Shown here in pieces: positions 27,241-35,819 of a stretch of DNA of 64,000 nt (positions are counted from its first letter, which is position 1; the number at the start of each line of letters is the position of its first letter). Position numbers and translations under genes: made by a program. The DNA is from Actinomycetota bacterium (GTDB taxonomy: Bacteria; Actinomycetota; AC-67), in contig JBAZZY010000006.1 of the NCBI GenBank assembly GCA_041658565.1, positions 1-64,000 of the forward strand, in the 5' to 3' direction. The notes below the pieces were generated by a model, which saw nothing but the letters and a program-made list of their open reading frames with translations, was not told where the DNA came from and searched no databases.

Positions 27241-29267
27241 GCCGGCGGCCGTTCCGCGGAATCCTGACGCTTCGGCGAGCGCGCGCCGGCAGCGAGGAAG
27301 GGATGGCGCTCGTTCTGGCGTTGGTCTTCCTTTCGCTGTTCGGCATTGCGATCGCGTCGCTGCTTGGATTCGCCGAGGCCAGTTTTCGCACGACGATCGC
27401 GGTGCGCGAGCAGCGTGCCGCGGTGTACGCCGCCGAGGGCGCGGTCCAAGGCGGGATCAACAGCATTCGTGGGAACTTGGCCCAGGGGCAGGACCCGGCG
27501 GGCGGCGGGACGTGTACATCGTTCTCCCTCCCGTCGACGAACGGCGTGTCGGCGACCACGACGTGCACCGGGCAAAGCGGGAGCGGAACGATTCCGGGTC
27601 CCAACCCCAACAACCACCCGCCGAACGCGATCCTGACGCTCAGCACGGACTCGACGGAGAACGGGATCGAACAGGCTGCTGCTGCTTCGAGCCTCGCCGT
27701 CAGCGGGCCGGTCTTTTCCCACTCGAACATCACGGCTAGCGGACTGCTGTCGACGATAGCCGTGACGGGGCAGGTCTCGGCGGTCGGGGACTGTTTGGGC
27801 ACCATCACTTCAACGGTCCCCCCCTTGAAGTGCGCCAACAAGTCCGGCGGTGCGGCGAACCCGGCAGACGCGCCGGATCCGGACTACGCGAAGGCCACGG
27901 CGTCGGTCCCGACCTATCAGGCTGTGCCGTCGTGCCCGGGTCCTGCGTCGATCATTACGTTCACTCCCGGGATGTACGACGATGTGGTTGCGCTCAACGC
28001 GCTGACGAACGGCGCGTGCACGGGCGCTCTGCTGTACTTCCCGGCGGCGACCTCCCCTGCGGGCGTCGGCGTGTACTACTTCAACTTCCGCAACGGAAGC
28101 AGCGTGTGGACGATCAACGACGCAACGGTAAACGTCGTGGGCGGGACGCCGAAGAACTGGCTGCCGCTGCTTCCTCGTCCGATCGTTCCGATCCCCGGCG
28201 GCTGCAAGCTCGAGACCGACGCCGCCCCGAACGACGGCGTGCAGTTCATCTTCGGCAGGTCCAGTCGCATGGACGTGCAAGCCGGTATGGTCGAGTTGTG
28301 TGCGCAACCGGCGACGGCCGACCAGGAGATCGCCGTCTACGGACTCAAGACCGGATCCGGAACCTCAACGGCGGCCGCCTCCTTGGCTGGGTCGCACGAT
28401 CCCGCTGCGACTTCCGGGTTTACCAACCCCACGCAGGGCGTGACCAACGATGCCTCCTCGGCGTGCTCGACGTCCACGTGCGCCTCCGCGTCGCTCACCG
28501 GTTCGAGCGCATACGAGACGCTCCGAGAATTCACGACGACACCGTCGTTGCCCGCAGGATCGCGCATCACGTCCGCGACGCTTCGAGTCGGCCACGAAGA
28601 GACGGTTCCACTCTCGGTCGCGAGTCTGACGGCGACCGTCACACCCGGAGGAGGCGGCTCGGCGCTTTCTTGCACGTTCAGCGCCTCTTCATCGCGGACC
28701 TTGGGCACGTGCGATCTCTTGGCGAAGGGAATGGACAACGGACCCGGCGTCTTGTCGGGAATGACCGTGCGTTACACAGCCCAGGCGACTTCGCTGCTGA
28801 GCACCACCGCTTGGCTGGACGGGGTTGATCTCGCCATCACCTACATTCCTCGGGCATTCGAAGCGCAAGACGGATGCATCGTCGTTCCGTATACGGAGGC
28901 GAATCAGGCGAGCGGGACCGCGTGTGCCGTGCTCAAGAGCAGCGGCCTTCTGTCCACGTTGGCAGTCCAGGGGACGGTATACGCGCCTTTGGCGCCGGTA
29001 GACGTGGCCGGCCTCAGTTTGTCTGCGCAGGTGTTCGGTCGCGGGGTTGTGGCGCGCGTGGTCCGCATGGCTGTGGCGCCGGCCGGCGGATTCACCGGGT
29101 TCCCCGTCGGGACGCCGAGCAACTCTCCGGCGAATGATCGTGTCGTCTTGTTTGTGGCGAGCGTGGGGGGGGCCGATCGGCTGCGCGCGCTGGTAACCTT
29201 TGGAGATCTCGGGGGCGTAACACCCGGGGCGACGGTGACCGTGAACTCGTGGAGCGTGCTGAGATGA
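27237..29267 (+). CDS. PilX-like pilus-associated protein, large
   Basis: Protein of 676 residues with a basic start and one hydrophobic helix (EGMALVLALVFLSLFGIAIA, about 21-40), followed by ASFRTTIAVREQRAAVYAAEGAVQGGI. This is the usual beginning of PilX-type pilus assembly proteins: a prepilin-like helix without the full GFTLxE signal. The rest is a long Ser/Thr/Gly-rich extracellular part with scattered cysteine pairs and a beta-sandwich-like stretch near 440-540. It is much larger than typical PilX (about 200 residues), so it could be a tip adhesin. ATG overlaps the preceding stop. Confidence 0.82.
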   Translation: MSRRPFRGILTLRRARAGSEEGMALVLALVFLSLFGIAIASLLGFAEASFRTTIAVREQRAAVYAAEGAVQGGINSIRGNLAQGQDPAGGGTCTSFSLPSTNGVSATTTCTGQSGSGTIPGPNPNNHPPNAILTLSTDSTENGIEQAAAASSLAVSGPVFSHSNITASGLLSTIAVTGQVSAVGDCLGTITSTVPPLKCANKSGGAANPADAPDPDYAKATASVPTYQAVPSCPGPASIITFTPGMYDDVVALNALTNGACTGALLYFPAATSPAGVGVYYFNFRNGSSVWTINDATVNVVGGTPKNWLPLLPRPIVPIPGGCKLETDAAPNDGVQFIFGRSSRMDVQAGMVELCAQPATADQEIAVYGLKTGSGTSTAAASLAGSHDPAATSGFTNPTQGVTNDASSACSTSTCASASLTGSSAYETLREFTTTPSLPAGSRITSATLRVGHEETVPLSVASLTATVTPGGGGSALSCTFSASSSRTLGTCDLLAKGMDNGPGVLSGMTVRYTAQATSLLSTTAWLDGVDLAITYIPRAFEAQDGCIVVPYTEANQASGTACAVLKSSGLLSTLAVQGTVYAPLAPVDVAGLSLSAQVFGRGVVARVVRMAVAPAGGFTGFPVGTPSNSPANDRVVLFVASVGGADRLRALVTFGDLGGVTPGATVTVNSWSVLR

Positions 29268-29367
29268 CCGCGTACGAGGTCAAACCCGGACTTAGCATCT
29301 ATTGTTCGGGGCGTGTTTCGCCGATAGATCTTGCGGGGACTCGGGTAGGTGGAAAGGGGTGGCCGGA

Positions 29368-29736
29368 TTGATAAAGCGCCTAAGAGGGAGGAGCCCGGAC
29401 GAAGGGTTCACTCTCATCGAGTTGTTGATTGTCATCGTGATCTTGGGCGTTCTGGCTGCGGTCGTCGTGTTCGCCGTCAGCGGCATCACCGATCGAGGGG
29501 CGTCGTCTGCGTGTAAGTCGGATTTCAAGGCGGTTGAAACCGCGCAAGAGGCTTACTACGCGAAGAACGGGTCCTACGCATCGAGTGTTGCGGGACTCGT
29601 GACGGCGGGACTTCTGCGTTCGGCTCCGTCTAGTGATTCCTACGGAATCACCACCGCTACAACAGGAGTGATCACAGTGGTCAAGCCTGCGGCGACTCCT
29701 ACCGCGACGGGGACGTCTCTGGCGGGCTGTCCGTAG
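29368..29736 (+). CDS. pilA: Major-type type IV prepilin (PilA-like)
   Basis: Prepilin of 122 residues. Leader MIKRLRGRSPDEG, then FTLIELLIVIVILGVLAAVVVFAVSGI, a textbook N-terminal methylation signal, followed by a compact globular domain (SACKSDFKAVETAQEAYYAKNG) and two cysteines. The TTG at 29368 is chosen because GGAAAGGGG lies 8 nt upstream; a GTG at 29359 is the alternative. It stands 100 bp after the PilX-like gene and ends in a strong hairpin, so it may be expressed at a high level. Likely the main pilus subunit, by size and motif. Confidence 0.88.
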   Translation: MIKRLRGRSPDEGFTLIELLIVIVILGVLAAVVVFAVSGITDRGASSACKSDFKAVETAQEAYYAKNGSYASSVAGLVTAGLLRSAPSSDSYGITTATTGVITVVKPAATPTATGTSLAGCP

Positions 29737-29747
29737 GGCTTTCGGAG

Positions 29748-29794
29748 ACCGCCTGCGCAGTCGTCGCTTAGCGACGGCGACGCGGGCGGTTTTC
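29748..29794 (+). terminator. Intrinsic terminator after pilA
   Basis: ACCGCCTGCG pairs with CGCGGGCGGT (one wobble), with an inner CGTCGC-TTA-GCGACG hairpin, followed by TTTTC. It starts 11 bp after the pilA stop. The right half lies inside the last codons of the convergent pilT gene, so the hairpin also shapes the coding end (Arg-rich) of PilT. Confidence 0.75.
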
Positions 29795-30898
29795 TGCTTC
29801 CGCAGGTGCCGCCGCCGCGCGCCGAATCTCGCCGGCGTGCGTGCTGCGCGCGAGGGCGTCTTCGTAGGCGACCACGCCGCGCGCCACGAGGTCGGACAGC
29901 GACATCTCGAGTGTCTGCATGCCGTCCTGCTGGCCCGTCGCCAGCACGTTGCGCAACTGCCGCGTCTTGCCTTCCTTGATCAGGTTTCGCACGGGGGCGG
30001 TCGCTGCCAAGATCTCGAAAGCCGCTACTCGTCCGCCCCCGATCTTTGGAAGCAACTGCTGGTAGATGATCGCGCTGAGCGATCCCGCGAGCTGGATGCG
30101 GATTTGTTGCTGGCGCTCGGAAGGAAAGACATCCACGATTCGATCCAGGGCCTGCGACGTGTCGTTGGTATGCAGCGTCGCCAGTACCAAGTGACCGGTC
30201 TCGGCGATCGTCAGCGTCGCTTGGATCGTTTCGAGGTCACGCATCTCGCCCACTAAAAGGACGTCGGGGTCCTCACGCAGCGCCGAGCGCAGCGCGCGCT
30301 CGAATGAGTACGAGTCCTCACCGATCTCGCGCTGGTTGACCGCCGAACGCTTGTGCTTGTGGACGTACTCGATCGGGTCCTCGATCGTCAGGATGTGGCA
30401 GGCGCGGTTCTCGTTGATGCGGTCGATCATTGAAGCCTGTGTCGTGGACTTCCCGGATCCGGACGGGCCGGTCACCAGGATCAGCCCCTGGTTACGCAGA
30501 ACGAAACTCTCGACGACCTCGGGAAGGCCCAACTCGTCAAACGTTGGGATCCGGTAGGGGATCAGGCGCAGCGCGAGGGCGGCGGACCCTCGTTGCCGAA
30601 AGGCGTTTGCCCGGAAACGGGCGACTCCGCGCCAGTTGAACGAGAAGTCCACCTCCTTGGCTCGCTGGAAGGCCGCGCCGAGTTCCCGCGTAAGCGTGCT
30701 CAGGATGAGCGCTTCGGTGTCTTCCGGACGCAGTGGCTTCTTGCCGCTCATCGGGACCAAGGCGCCATCCACGCGCATCAACGGCGGGGTTCCCGCCGTG
30801 AGCAGGAGGTCGGTGGCACCCTCTTCCATCAGGTCTTGAAGCAGGTGATCGATGGCTTCCGAGGATATCTGGGTGCGCGGGGACTCTGGTTTCGCCAT
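29768..30898 (-). CDS. pilT: Pilus retraction ATPase PilT
   Basis: Hexameric ATPase that depolymerises type IV pili and powers twitching; 376 residues. PAS-like N-terminal domain (about 10-110), Walker A GPSGSGKSTT, Asp box TIEDPIEYVH, Walker B VLLVGEMRDLETI, His box ATLHTND, and the PilT-specific AIRNLIxxGK-like segment (APVRNLIKEGKTRQL). The ATG at 30898 is chosen to give the normal length; the frame runs open far upstream through purF and is a shadow there. No clear ribosome site. It faces the pilA gene. Confidence 0.95.
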   Translation of the reverse strand: MAKPESPRTQISSEAIDHLLQDLMEEGATDLLLTAGTPPLMRVDGALVPMSGKKPLRPEDTEALILSTLTRELGAAFQRAKEVDFSFNWRGVARFRANAFRQRGSAALALRLIPYRIPTFDELGLPEVVESFVLRNQGLILVTGPSGSGKSTTQASMIDRINENRACHILTIEDPIEYVHKHKRSAVNQREIGEDSYSFERALRSALREDPDVLLVGEMRDLETIQATLTIAETGHLVLATLHTNDTSQALDRIVDVFPSERQQQIRIQLAGSLSAIIYQQLLPKIGGGRVAAFEILAATAPVRNLIKEGKTRQLRNVLATGQQDGMQTLEMSLSDLVARGVVAYEDALARSTHAGEIRRAAAAPAEAENRPRRRR

Positions 30899-30996
30899 AC
30901 GGCGCGCATGGTAGCAACCCATCCGGCTCCGATGGGTGCGCCGCGAACACGCAAGGCCGCGATCCGCCGGCCGGGAGGGCAGGCCTGTGACGCTGA

Positions 30997-31002
30997 TAGA
31001 AT
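30997..31002 (+). promoter_or_regulatory. -10 box of a probable leaderless start (purF)
   Basis: TAGAAT followed by 7 nt and the ATG at 31010. If this is the -10 box, the transcript would begin at the start codon, and the upstream in-frame ATG at 31001 would not be in the message. No ribosome-binding site is visible before 31010, which fits. Confidence 0.5.
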
Positions 31003-31009
31003 GCTTTCG

Positions 31010-32470
31010 ATGATCGACGATTCTCCCCGTGACGAGTGTGGGCTCTTCGGCGTTTGGGCGCCGGGCGAGGACGTATCGAAGCTTATTTTCTTCGGCCTCT
31101 ACGCCTTGCAGCACCGGGGGCAAGAGGCGGCAGGAATGGCGGTTTCGGACGGATCCCGGATCATCGTCTACAAGGACCAGGGTCTTGTCGCGCAGGTGTT
31201 CGCCGAGTCCACTCTCGCGGCACTGCAAGGGCACATCGGAATCGGGCACACACGCTACTCGACGACGGGTTCCAGCAACTGGGAGAACGCGCAGCCGTCC
31301 TTCCGTGAGGTCAAGCATCGCAACAGCGGCGTGGCGTTGGGACACAACGGCAACTTGACCAACACCCTCGACATCGCGGGGCGCACGCACGAGCCGCATT
31401 TCGGGCTGCGCGCGACCACCGACTCCGACCTCATCACGGCGTTGCTGGCTCAGCACGAGGGGTCCCTGGATGAGGCCGTCGAGGAGATCATGCCGTTGCT
31501 GCGTGGGGCGTTTTCGCTCGTGATCATGGACGAGGAGACCGTGTATGGGGTCCGTGATCCCAACGGCGTGAGGCCGTTGGCGATTGGACGGCTGGCCTCC
31601 GGCGGCTGGGTCCTGGCGAGCGAGACCTGCGCGCTGGACATCGTGGGCGCCCAGTGGGTGCGAGACGTCGAGCCCGGCGAGATCGTCGCGATCGACGAGA
31701 ACGGCCTCCGCAGTCGCATCTACGCGAAGCCGAATCCAAAGCTTTGCATCTTCGAGTACGTCTACCTGGCGAGACCCGATTCCGTGTTGGAGTCCCGGAC
31801 CGTCCACGACGTCCGTCGAGAGATGGGGCGCGCGCTCGCCGAGGAAGCTCCAGTCGACGCCGATCTTGTGATCGGGGTTCCCGACACCGGTCCTGTGGCG
31901 GCCGCCGGTTTCGCCGAGGCTTCGAAGATCCCGTACGGCGAAGGACTGGTGAAGAACCGCTACGTCGGCCGGACGTTCATTCAACCGACGCAGACGATCC
32001 GGCAACTGGGGATTCGCCTCAAGCTCAATCCGCTTCGCTCCGCGGTGAAGGGCAAGCGGCTGGTCGTCGTGGACGACTCGATCGTGCGCGGGAATACGAC
32101 GCGGCAGATCGTCAAGCTTCTGCGGGAAGCCGGCGCGAGCGAAGTCCATCTTCGTATCACGAGCCCGCCGATTCGCTGGCCTTGTTTCTACGGCATCGAC
32201 ATGGCGACGAAGTCCGAGCTGGTCGCCTCGGATCTGGCGGTTGATGAGATCTGTCAGTTTGTCGGGGCCGATTCCCTCGCCTATCTGTCGTTGCCGTCTC
32301 TGGTGCGCTCGACTCAGTTGCCTTCGGACTCCTTCTGCCGAGCGTGTTTCGACGGCATCTATCCGATTCCGATTCCCGAGAACGTCGATCAGCTGAAGTT
32401 CGCGCTCGAAGAGGCGGACCCGGCGGACGACCGTGAGGCGCGCGGCGAGTGGCGCGCGCAGCAGACCTAG
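31010..32470 (+). CDS. purF: Amidophosphoribosyltransferase PurF
   Basis: First committed enzyme of purine synthesis, using glutamine and PRPP; 486 residues. Cleavage of a 9-residue propeptide exposes Cys10 (DECGLFGVWAP), the glutaminase nucleophile. The phosphoribosyl domain has VVVDDSIVRGNTTRQ. Cysteines in KLCIFEY, PCFYGIDM and FCRACFDGIYP match the four ligands of the 4Fe-4S cluster in the Bacillus-type enzyme, so an oxygen-sensitive, cluster-bearing form is likely. The start at 31010 is preferred over 31001 because of the -10 box. purM follows 3 bp after the stop. Confidence 0.96.
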   Translation: MIDDSPRDECGLFGVWAPGEDVSKLIFFGLYALQHRGQEAAGMAVSDGSRIIVYKDQGLVAQVFAESTLAALQGHIGIGHTRYSTTGSSNWENAQPSFREVKHRNSGVALGHNGNLTNTLDIAGRTHEPHFGLRATTDSDLITALLAQHEGSLDEAVEEIMPLLRGAFSLVIMDEETVYGVRDPNGVRPLAIGRLASGGWVLASETCALDIVGAQWVRDVEPGEIVAIDENGLRSRIYAKPNPKLCIFEYVYLARPDSVLESRTVHDVRREMGRALAEEAPVDADLVIGVPDTGPVAAAGFAEASKIPYGEGLVKNRYVGRTFIQPTQTIRQLGIRLKLNPLRSAVKGKRLVVVDDSIVRGNTTRQIVKLLREAGASEVHLRITSPPIRWPCFYGIDMATKSELVASDLAVDEICQFVGADSLAYLSLPSLVRSTQLPSDSFCRACFDGIYPIPIPENVDQLKFALEEADPADDREARGEWRAQQT

Positions 32471-32473
32471 AAC

Positions 32474-33520
32474 GTGGGCGCGCGCGGCAACGATTCCGCC
32501 TACCGATCGGCGGGTGTGGACATTGAGGCGGGTGATCGGTCAGTCGGTCTGATTCGCGAGCGCATCGCGGCGGCCGGCGCAACGCGCCCGGAGGTGCTCG
32601 GGGCGATCGGCGGGTTCGCCGGCGGGTTCTCTGCCGCGTTCGACGGAATGCGTGACCCGGTCCTGGTGTCGGGCACCGACGGCGTGGGCACGAAGGTCAT
32701 GATTGCCCAGACGCTCGACCGGCACGACACCATCGGAATCGACGCCGTCGCGATGGTGGTTGACGACATTGTCTGTGAAGGCGGCCGTCCGTTGTTCGTT
32801 CTGGACTACATCGCGTGCGGCCGACTCGTTCCCGAGCGGATCGCCGACATCGTCGGCGGGGTTGCCGAGGGGTGCCGGATCGCCGGGGCGGCGTTACTCG
32901 GCGGCGAGACCGCCGAGCATCCCGGGGCGATGGGCGAAGCGGAGTACGACATCGCCACGTTCGCCGTCGGGGTCGTAGAGCGCGAACGTATGCTCGGGCC
33001 GCACCGCGTGCGCGAAGGCGACGTTGTCGTCGGTTTGGCGTCCAGCGGTTTGCACGCGAACGGGTACTCCTTGGTGCGGAAGATCATCTTGGACCGAGAT
33101 CTCTCCCTTGGGGTCGCGGTGCCGGGATGCGAAGGGACGCTGGGCGAGGAGTTGCTGCGCCCGTGCCGGATCCATGCGCCGGCGGTTCTGGCCGCCGAAG
33201 CCGCGGCGGAGGTGCATGCCGCCGCGCACATCACAGGCGGCGGGCTTGTCGACAACGTGGCGCGCGCGCTCCCGGACGGCCTCGGCGTACGCCTCGACGC
33301 GCGCGCATGGCGACGTCAGCCGATCTTCGATTTCCTCCAGGCCGAAGGCGGCATCTCTGAAGGCGAGATGCGGCGCGTGTTCAACTGCGGGCTTGGGATG
33401 GTTCTTGTCGTTCCAGAGCCGGCCGCAGCGACCGTCGTCGACGTTCTGCGCGCGCATGGCGAGACCGCTTCGGTCGCCGGCCACGTTGTGGCCGGCGAGG
33501 GAGTCGTGATCGAGGGATGA
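32474..33520 (+). CDS. purM: AIR synthetase PurM
   Basis: ATP-dependent cyclo-ligase turning FGAM into AIR; 348 residues. Typical motifs: YRSAGVDIEAGD near the start, GTDGVGTKV, AVAMVVDDIVCEGGRPLFVLDYIACG, ALLGGETAEHPG, and ITGGGLVDNV. GTG start 3 bp after purF; the stop overlaps the histidine kinase (ATGA). With purF it forms a second purine cluster 10 kb from the first. Confidence 0.96.
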   Translation: MGARGNDSAYRSAGVDIEAGDRSVGLIRERIAAAGATRPEVLGAIGGFAGGFSAAFDGMRDPVLVSGTDGVGTKVMIAQTLDRHDTIGIDAVAMVVDDIVCEGGRPLFVLDYIACGRLVPERIADIVGGVAEGCRIAGAALLGGETAEHPGAMGEAEYDIATFAVGVVERERMLGPHRVREGDVVVGLASSGLHANGYSLVRKIILDRDLSLGVAVPGCEGTLGEELLRPCRIHAPAVLAAEAAAEVHAAAHITGGGLVDNVARALPDGLGVRLDARAWRRQPIFDFLQAEGGISEGEMRRVFNCGLGMVLVVPEPAAATVVDVLRAHGETASVAGHVVAGEGVVIEG

Positions 33521-34509
33521 GCGCGCCGGTGGATTCCGGGCCGGGACGCAGTGTCCCCGAGGTGATCCGCCGCGCGCGCCTCGGAATCCCGGTAGCCGGT
33601 TTCGCCGGGGCGATAGTGACGATCGGCGTGGCGCTCGTGTTGGCGCCGGATTACGACGTCGTGCCCGACGGGCTGTTTGAAGCTCATCATCTGACGGCTT
33701 GGGAGCCCGCGTTCTCGGCGATGTTGGCGGGACTTGCGGTGTATACGATCTTGCGTGAGTACTCGGCGCACCGGGTGGCCGCGCGATTGGCCGAAGAGCA
33801 TCGCGTTGCTTCGCACTTGGCCGAGCTCGATCAGATGCGAGGGGATGCTGTGGCGTCGGTGACGCATGAGCTGAAAACGCCGCTCACCTCCTTGCTGGGA
33901 TACGCGATCATCTTGCGCAAGCGCGCGGCTGATCTGAGCGCTCAGCAACGCGACGAGTACATCGCGGTGATGCAAGAGCAAGCGGAGCGCATCCTGCGTC
34001 TCATCGAGGAGTTGCTGCAGTCCTCGCGCCTGGAGAGCGGCAAGAGCCGGTTGCGGCGCGCGCCTCTGGATCTCGCCGCCGTTGCCGGAAGGGTTGCTAC
34101 GGAGTTGGCGGCCGCGCGCGACAGGGAGATCCTCGTGGAGACCCCTTCTCACGATTTAGGGCTCTACGGCGACGAGGCTGCCATGGAACACGTTGTGACG
34201 AACCTGGTCGACAACGCGCTGAAGTACTCCTCGGGGACCGTGCGCATCGGGTTGTTCGAAGGCGACGGCGAGGTGTTGCTGACCGTGGCCGACGAGGGCG
34301 AAGGGATTGACCCGGAGGAGTTGCCCCACATCTTCGAGCGATTCCAGCAAGCGTCGAACGCGCGCGGGCGGGCCAGCGTCGGCCTCGGGCTGTACATCGT
34401 GCGCAATCTCGTGAGCGCGCACGGCGGACGGGTGTGGGCCGACTCCAAGCGCGGCAAGGGCACGACCTTCACGATCGCGCTGCCGCGCCGTCGCGACGGA
34501 CGGGGCTAG
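33517..34509 (+). CDS. Membrane sensor histidine kinase
   Basis: Histidine kinase of 330 residues with two membrane helices (about 23-43 and 64-79), a short extracellular loop of about 20 residues, a dimerisation helix with His117 in SVTHELKTPLTSL, and a HATPase domain: NLVDNALKYSSG (N box), DEGEGIDPEELPHIFERF (G1/F box) and VGLGLYIVRNLVSAHGG (G2). Its ATG overlaps the purM stop, so it is translationally coupled to purM. No response regulator lies next to it. The small loop suggests it senses membrane state or an intramembrane partner. The stop overlaps the E2 stop of the opposing gene. Confidence 0.92.
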   Translation: MSAPVDSGPGRSVPEVIRRARLGIPVAGFAGAIVTIGVALVLAPDYDVVPDGLFEAHHLTAWEPAFSAMLAGLAVYTILREYSAHRVAARLAEEHRVASHLAELDQMRGDAVASVTHELKTPLTSLLGYAIILRKRAADLSAQQRDEYIAVMQEQAERILRLIEELLQSSRLESGKSRLRRAPLDLAAVAGRVATELAAARDREILVETPSHDLGLYGDEAAMEHVVTNLVDNALKYSSGTVRIGLFEGDGEVLLTVADEGEGIDPEELPHIFERFQQASNARGRASVGLGLYIVRNLVSAHGGRVWADSKRGKGTTFTIALPRRRDGRG

Positions 34510-35786
34510 AGCACGCCGAACAAGCGCGCCGGTTTCTCGATCAAGTCGCCCAGGTAGCGCAGGAACCGTCCGGCTTCTGCGCCGTCCACGATCCGGTGAT
34601 CGAAGGTCAGTGCCAGGGTCATCACATCGCGCGGCACGACCTCGTCCTGAACAACCCACGGTCGTCTCGCGATCACCCCCACCGCGAGGACCGCGCACTC
34701 GGGGTAGTTGATGATCGGGGTTCCCGATTCCATCCCGAACGATCCGATGTTGGTGATCGTGATGGTCGAACCGGTGAGGTCGGCGGGACCGATGCGGCCG
34801 GCGCGCGCCGCCGCGACGAGGCGGGTAACCTCAGTCGCGATCTCGAAAACGTTGAGTTGATCCGCGTCCTTGATTACCGGTACCAGCAACCCGCGCTCGG
34901 TGTCGGTCGCGATGCCGACGTGGTAGGCGCGGCGGACCACAATCTCGGTGGCTTCCTCGTCCCAGCGTGAGTTGATGAGCGGATGCCGGTGCAGTGCCGC
35001 CACCAGCGCCTTGATCACGATCGGCAGCGGGGAGATCTTCTGTTCGGCGGCCTCGGGTGCCGTGCTGAGGTCCCGACGCAATTGGGTGAGTTGAGTCGCG
35101 TCGATCTGCAGCCACTCGGTCACGTGCGGAATGGAGAACGCCGAGCGGACCATCTTCTCGGCGATCGAGCGGCGAATTGCTCGCACTGGAATCCGCTCGT
35201 CTTCGGCGCCCTCCACGACGCGCGCGCGGGGTGCGCGCACCGAGGAGACCGCGACCTCCGCGGGGGCGTCCGATGGGCCGGCGGCGGCCGCATTCTGTAC
35301 GTCCTCACGCGTGACGCGCCCATCGGGTCCGGTGCCGGCGACCGTGTCGACGTCGATGCCCAATTCGCGGGCCAGTTTGCGCACCGGCGGCGTGGTGAGT
35401 GCCCTTGCGGAAGGCGTTTGCGCCCCGGGCTCATCCGAATCGCGCTTGCCGATGCGACGCTGCTTGCGCCGCATCGGCGGGCCGTCCTCGGGTCCGTAAC
35501 CGACGAGTACTTCTCTGCGCCCGGTCTGTGGGGCGTCGGAGGCCGTTCGGATTGTGATCAGTGTTGCGCCGACGTTCACGCGCGCGCCGACCTCTCCGAA
35601 CGTCTTCTCCACGGTGCCCTCGTACGGCGACGGAATCTCGACGATAGCCTTCTCGGTCTCGACCTCGACGAGAGGTTGGTTCAGCGCGACGCTGTCGCCT
35701 TCGTGAACCAGCCACTGGACGATCTCGGCGTCGGTCAGACCTTCCCCGAGATCGGGCAGTTTGAACTCACGTACCTCGTCGGACAT
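34506..35786 (-). CDS. bkdB: Dihydrolipoyl acyltransferase (E2) of a 2-oxoacid dehydrogenase
   Basis: E2 core subunit, 426 residues. Domains: one lipoyl domain (about 5-80) with the lipoylated Lys46 in VETEKAIVEIP, a peripheral-subunit-binding domain (about 130-170, ALTTPPVRKLARELGIDVDTVAGTGPDGRV), and the catalytic domain with HRIVDG at 397-402. GGAGGAAG lies before the ATG. It follows E1beta by 33 bp. The neighbouring Leu/Val-type dehydrogenase suggests that branched-chain 2-oxoacids are the substrate; pyruvate is the alternative. E3 (lipoamide dehydrogenase) is not in the window. The symbol is by context. Confidence 0.88.
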   Translation of the reverse strand: MSDEVREFKLPDLGEGLTDAEIVQWLVHEGDSVALNQPLVEVETEKAIVEIPSPYEGTVEKTFGEVGARVNVGATLITIRTASDAPQTGRREVLVGYGPEDGPPMRRKQRRIGKRDSDEPGAQTPSARALTTPPVRKLARELGIDVDTVAGTGPDGRVTREDVQNAAAAGPSDAPAEVAVSSVRAPRARVVEGAEDERIPVRAIRRSIAEKMVRSAFSIPHVTEWLQIDATQLTQLRRDLSTAPEAAEQKISPLPIVIKALVAALHRHPLINSRWDEEATEIVVRRAYHVGIATDTERGLLVPVIKDADQLNVFEIATEVTRLVAAARAGRIGPADLTGSTITITNIGSFGMESGTPIINYPECAVLAVGVIARRPWVVQDEVVPRDVMTLALTFDHRIVDGAEAGRFLRYLGDLIEKPARLFGVL

Positions 35787-35819
35787 TAGGCTTCCTCCAA
35801 GTCCCTCGCCGTGTGGCCA

